Below, in pieces: positions 5,184 through 6,690 of a stretch of DNA of 6,690 nt. Position 1 is the first letter of the stretch. Each line of letters starts with the position of its first letter. The position numbers were made by a program, and so were the translations under genes. This DNA comes from Rhodoferax sp. (GTDB lineage Bacteria; Pseudomonadota; Gammaproteobacteria; Burkholderiales; Burkholderiaceae_C). The notes under the pieces are model-generated. The model was not told where the DNA came from, searched no databases, and saw only the letters and a list, made by a program, of their open reading frames with translations. The stretch lies in contig JAQTSL010000204.1 in assembly GCA_028711355.1 (NCBI GenBank), positions 1-6,690 of the forward strand, read 5' to 3'.

Positions 5184-6536
5184 ATGCGCTCGCCCTTTTT
5201 TCATTCATTGTTTCGTCTGCAAGGGCTGCTGCTTGTCTCGGTTATTCTTGTGTCTCTGTGCGGCACGCCCGTCTTTGCAGCCGTCAATCAAGAGATCAAG
5301 CGGGAAGTCGCCCAGCAGCAGACTGTCAAGAAACAGACGACGAAACAATTGAAGGAAGCGCGTCAGCGCCAGTCGAAAAAGCCGATTGCATCGGCGCGGC
5401 CGACTAAAAAATTGGCGTCGAAGTCGGTCGCAAAGCAAAAAATGGTTCGCGCCGTGGCTCGTCAGCGTGTGACGCAAAGACGCGTTGTTGCGAAATCGCG
5501 TGTGAACTTGCGCGTAGAGGCCACTTTGGTGGCAAAAACGAAAAAATCCAATCTGGCTGGATCGCATCGTCCTGATCCACAGGCTCTGAAAACAGCACTG
5601 GTTTCGGGTGCTGCATCCTCGGTGGTTCGAGCGACAGACAAATTGCAGGTTTCGGCCGCGTCCACTGCGGCAAATGATGATCCCCTGTCGCTGCGCTCCG
5701 GGTCTGCCTTGGTGGTCGATGAGGGGACAGGCCGCATTCTGCTGAGCAAGAATGCAGATACAGCACGCCCCATTGCCTCGCTCACCAAGCTGATGACGGC
5801 CGCTGTGATCCTTGATGCGCACCAGCCTATGGATCAGGTCATCGAGATCACCGATGCAGATATTGACACGCTGAAGTGGAGCGCGTCCCGCCTGCGTCCG
5901 GGGACAAAGCTCACTCGGGAAGAGCTGCTCAGGCTGGCCCTCATGTCGTCGGAAAACAGGGCGGCGCATGCTCTGGCGAGAAATTACCCTGGTGGTTTGG
6001 CCGCCTTCATTCCGGCGATGAATGCCAAGGCGCGTGCACTGGGCATGAATGCCACGCGCTACGTCGAGCCGACTGGTTTGTCTCCGCAAAACGAGTCGAC
6101 CGCACATGATCTTGCCCTGCTGGTCAAGGCGGCTTATCACTACCCGTTGATCCGCGACTTTTCCACCCACCCGGAAAGTGAAGTGGATATCGGGCCGCGC
6201 ACGCTTCAATTTCGCAACACCGATCATCTGGTTTTCAATCGCGGCTGGGACATCCTCCTGCAAAAAACCGGCTACATCAACGAGGCTGGGCATTGCCTGG
6301 TTCTCCAGACCAAGTTTGAAGGGCGCAGGGTGATCGTGGTTTTGCTCGATGCCTGGGGCAAATACTCGCATTTTGGCGATGCGCAGCGTATTCGCACCTG
6401 GCTGGAAGCCCGAGGGTTTGATGCCTTGCATGACCCCGCGTCTTCAGTGAGTGAAGCGTCGGTGCATCCCTCCGTCGAATCAGGATTCGTGCGCACCGCC
6501 CTGGTGGAAAAAGCGCCAGCAGCGGTTGGCGAGTGA
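5184..6536 (+). CDS. pbpG: D-alanyl-D-alanine endopeptidase/carboxypeptidase of the PBP7 (PbpG) type, peptidase family S11
   Basis: The product is a penicillin-binding serine D,D-peptidase that trims or cuts peptidoglycan cross-links in the periplasm. All three active-site motifs are present: SLTK (Ser199 nucleophile, Lys202), SEN (256-258) and KTG (361-363). The catalytic domain spans about residues 170-410, and the motif context (ASLTKLMTA, MSSENRAAHAL, KTGYINEAG) fits PBP7. At 450 residues it is clearly longer than E. coli PBP7 (about 310). The excess is mostly an N-terminal stretch after a signal peptide (hydrophobic core residues 12-26, cleavage near 32-33): residues 34-123 hold 27 Lys/Arg against 4 Glu, with many Gln, Ala and Val. 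No clear Shine-Dalgarno precedes ATG 5184, but this start is supported by the signal peptide. The gene looks unrelated to sulfur oxidation and is separated from soxB by a terminator. DacA-like carboxypeptidase is the alternative name. Confidence 0.9.
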   Translation: MRSPFFHSLFRLQGLLLVSVILVSLCGTPVFAAVNQEIKREVAQQQTVKKQTTKQLKEARQRQSKKPIASARPTKKLASKSVAKQKMVRAVARQRVTQRRVVAKSRVNLRVEATLVAKTKKSNLAGSHRPDPQALKTALVSGAASSVVRATDKLQVSAASTAANDDPLSLRSGSALVVDEGTGRILLSKNADTARPIASLTKLMTAAVILDAHQPMDQVIEITDADIDTLKWSASRLRPGTKLTREELLRLALMSSENRAAHALARNYPGGLAAFIPAMNAKARALGMNATRYVEPTGLSPQNESTAHDLALLVKAAYHYPLIRDFSTHPESEVDIGPRTLQFRNTDHLVFNRGWDILLQKTGYINEAGHCLVLQTKFEGRRVIVVLLDAWGKYSHFGDAQRIRTWLEARGFDALHDPASSVSEASVHPSVESGFVRTALVEKAPAAVGE

Positions 6537-6577
6537 AAGCGGCTGTGCTGACTGCTGATGCGGGTTCAGCGCAAACG

Positions 6578-6690
6578 CTAACGGCGTGACCCTCTGTAGC
6601 CCAGTGCGGCAGAAATGCGCTGAGCGGTCGATTGCACCTTGTCCAGCCAGTCTTCCATCAGGCGATCTGCCGGGGCCGAGAGCGAGAGCC
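6578..6690 (-). CDS. C-terminal end of a probable IclR-family transcriptional regulator (rest outside window)
   Basis: On the minus strand an open frame enters from the right edge and ends at a TAG whose complement is 6578-6580, giving 36 residues. LSLSAPADRL, then a helix ending TAQRISAALGYRG, resembles the end of the effector-binding domain of IclR proteins, where a core strand of the type (A)(I/L)S(V/L)S(G/A)P is followed by a terminal helix with AxxIS..LG. The DNA-binding domain is not in the window, so ligand and targets are unknown. It converges on pbpG with a 41-base gap. The assignment rests on a short segment; other regulators are possible but less likely. Confidence 0.65.
   Translation of the reverse strand, partial: LSLSAPADRLMEDWLDKVQSTAQRISAALGYRGSRR

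Noticed and set aside
4619..5185. Minus-strand frame covering the soxB end and the gap before pbpG
   Set aside because: It crosses the soxB terminator hairpin, its codons in the gap show no protein-like pattern, and it has no recognisable motif.
5205..6431. Long open frame (408 codons) on the minus strand opposite pbpG
   Set aside because: It is antisense to a gene with all three PBP active-site motifs and has no recognisable domain or ribosome-binding site.
6537..6577. Possible terminator between the convergent pbpG and IclR genes
   Set aside because: Only a 5-bp stem (6554-6558 with 6566-6570) and no T-run on either strand.
1..6690. CRISPR arrays, tRNA or rRNA genes, insertion sequences, attachment sites
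   Set aside because: No regularly spaced repeats, cloverleaf-like segments, transposase genes or terminal inverted repeats were seen on either strand.

Overview
The window is a stretch of a thiosulfate-oxidation (sox) operon on the plus strand. In order it holds the 3' part of soxD, then soxY, soxZ, soxA, soxX and soxB. After it come a D,D-peptidase gene of the PBP7/PbpG type on the same strand and, convergent on the minus strand, the last codons of an IclR-type regulator gene. The soxD-Y-Z-A-X-B order, a one-heme SoxA, a long SoxX and moderately high GC point to a betaproteobacterial sulfur oxidiser or facultative sulfur-oxidising heterotroph. I cannot name the genus from the sequence alone.

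Layout. Bases 1-695 encode the C-terminal 230 residues of SoxD, with the start, and probably soxC, lying upstream of the window. soxY (745-1218), soxZ (1295-1606), soxA (1671-2516) and soxX (2532-3182) follow at gaps of 15-76 bases, each with a Shine-Dalgarno sequence. A strong intrinsic terminator (3208-3250) lies between soxX and soxB (3266-5005), and a second hairpin terminator follows soxB (5029-5060). Bases 5061-5183 probably carry the promoter region of pbpG (5184-6536). A 41-base gap then separates it from the IclR gene end (6578 to the window edge).

How the genes work together (known biology of the family). SoxYZ carries sulfur intermediates on the C-terminal cysteine of SoxY. SoxAX oxidatively couples thiosulfate to that cysteine, SoxB hydrolyses off sulfate, and SoxCD oxidises the remaining sulfane sulfur so that SoxB can release a second sulfate. 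A soxD gene therefore implies complete oxidation to sulfate without obligate storage of sulfur globules. All products are predicted to be exported: SoxY and SoxB carry twin-arginine signals, SoxZ has none and probably travels with SoxY, SoxA has a Sec-type signal, and SoxX has a lipobox.

I see no previously undescribed system here. The points that deserve a second look are the terminator placed inside the operon just before soxB, the predicted lipid anchor and N-terminal extension of SoxX, the extra cysteines in SoxY and SoxZ, a GNRA-capped hairpin between soxZ and soxA, and a strongly basic N-terminal segment in the PBP.
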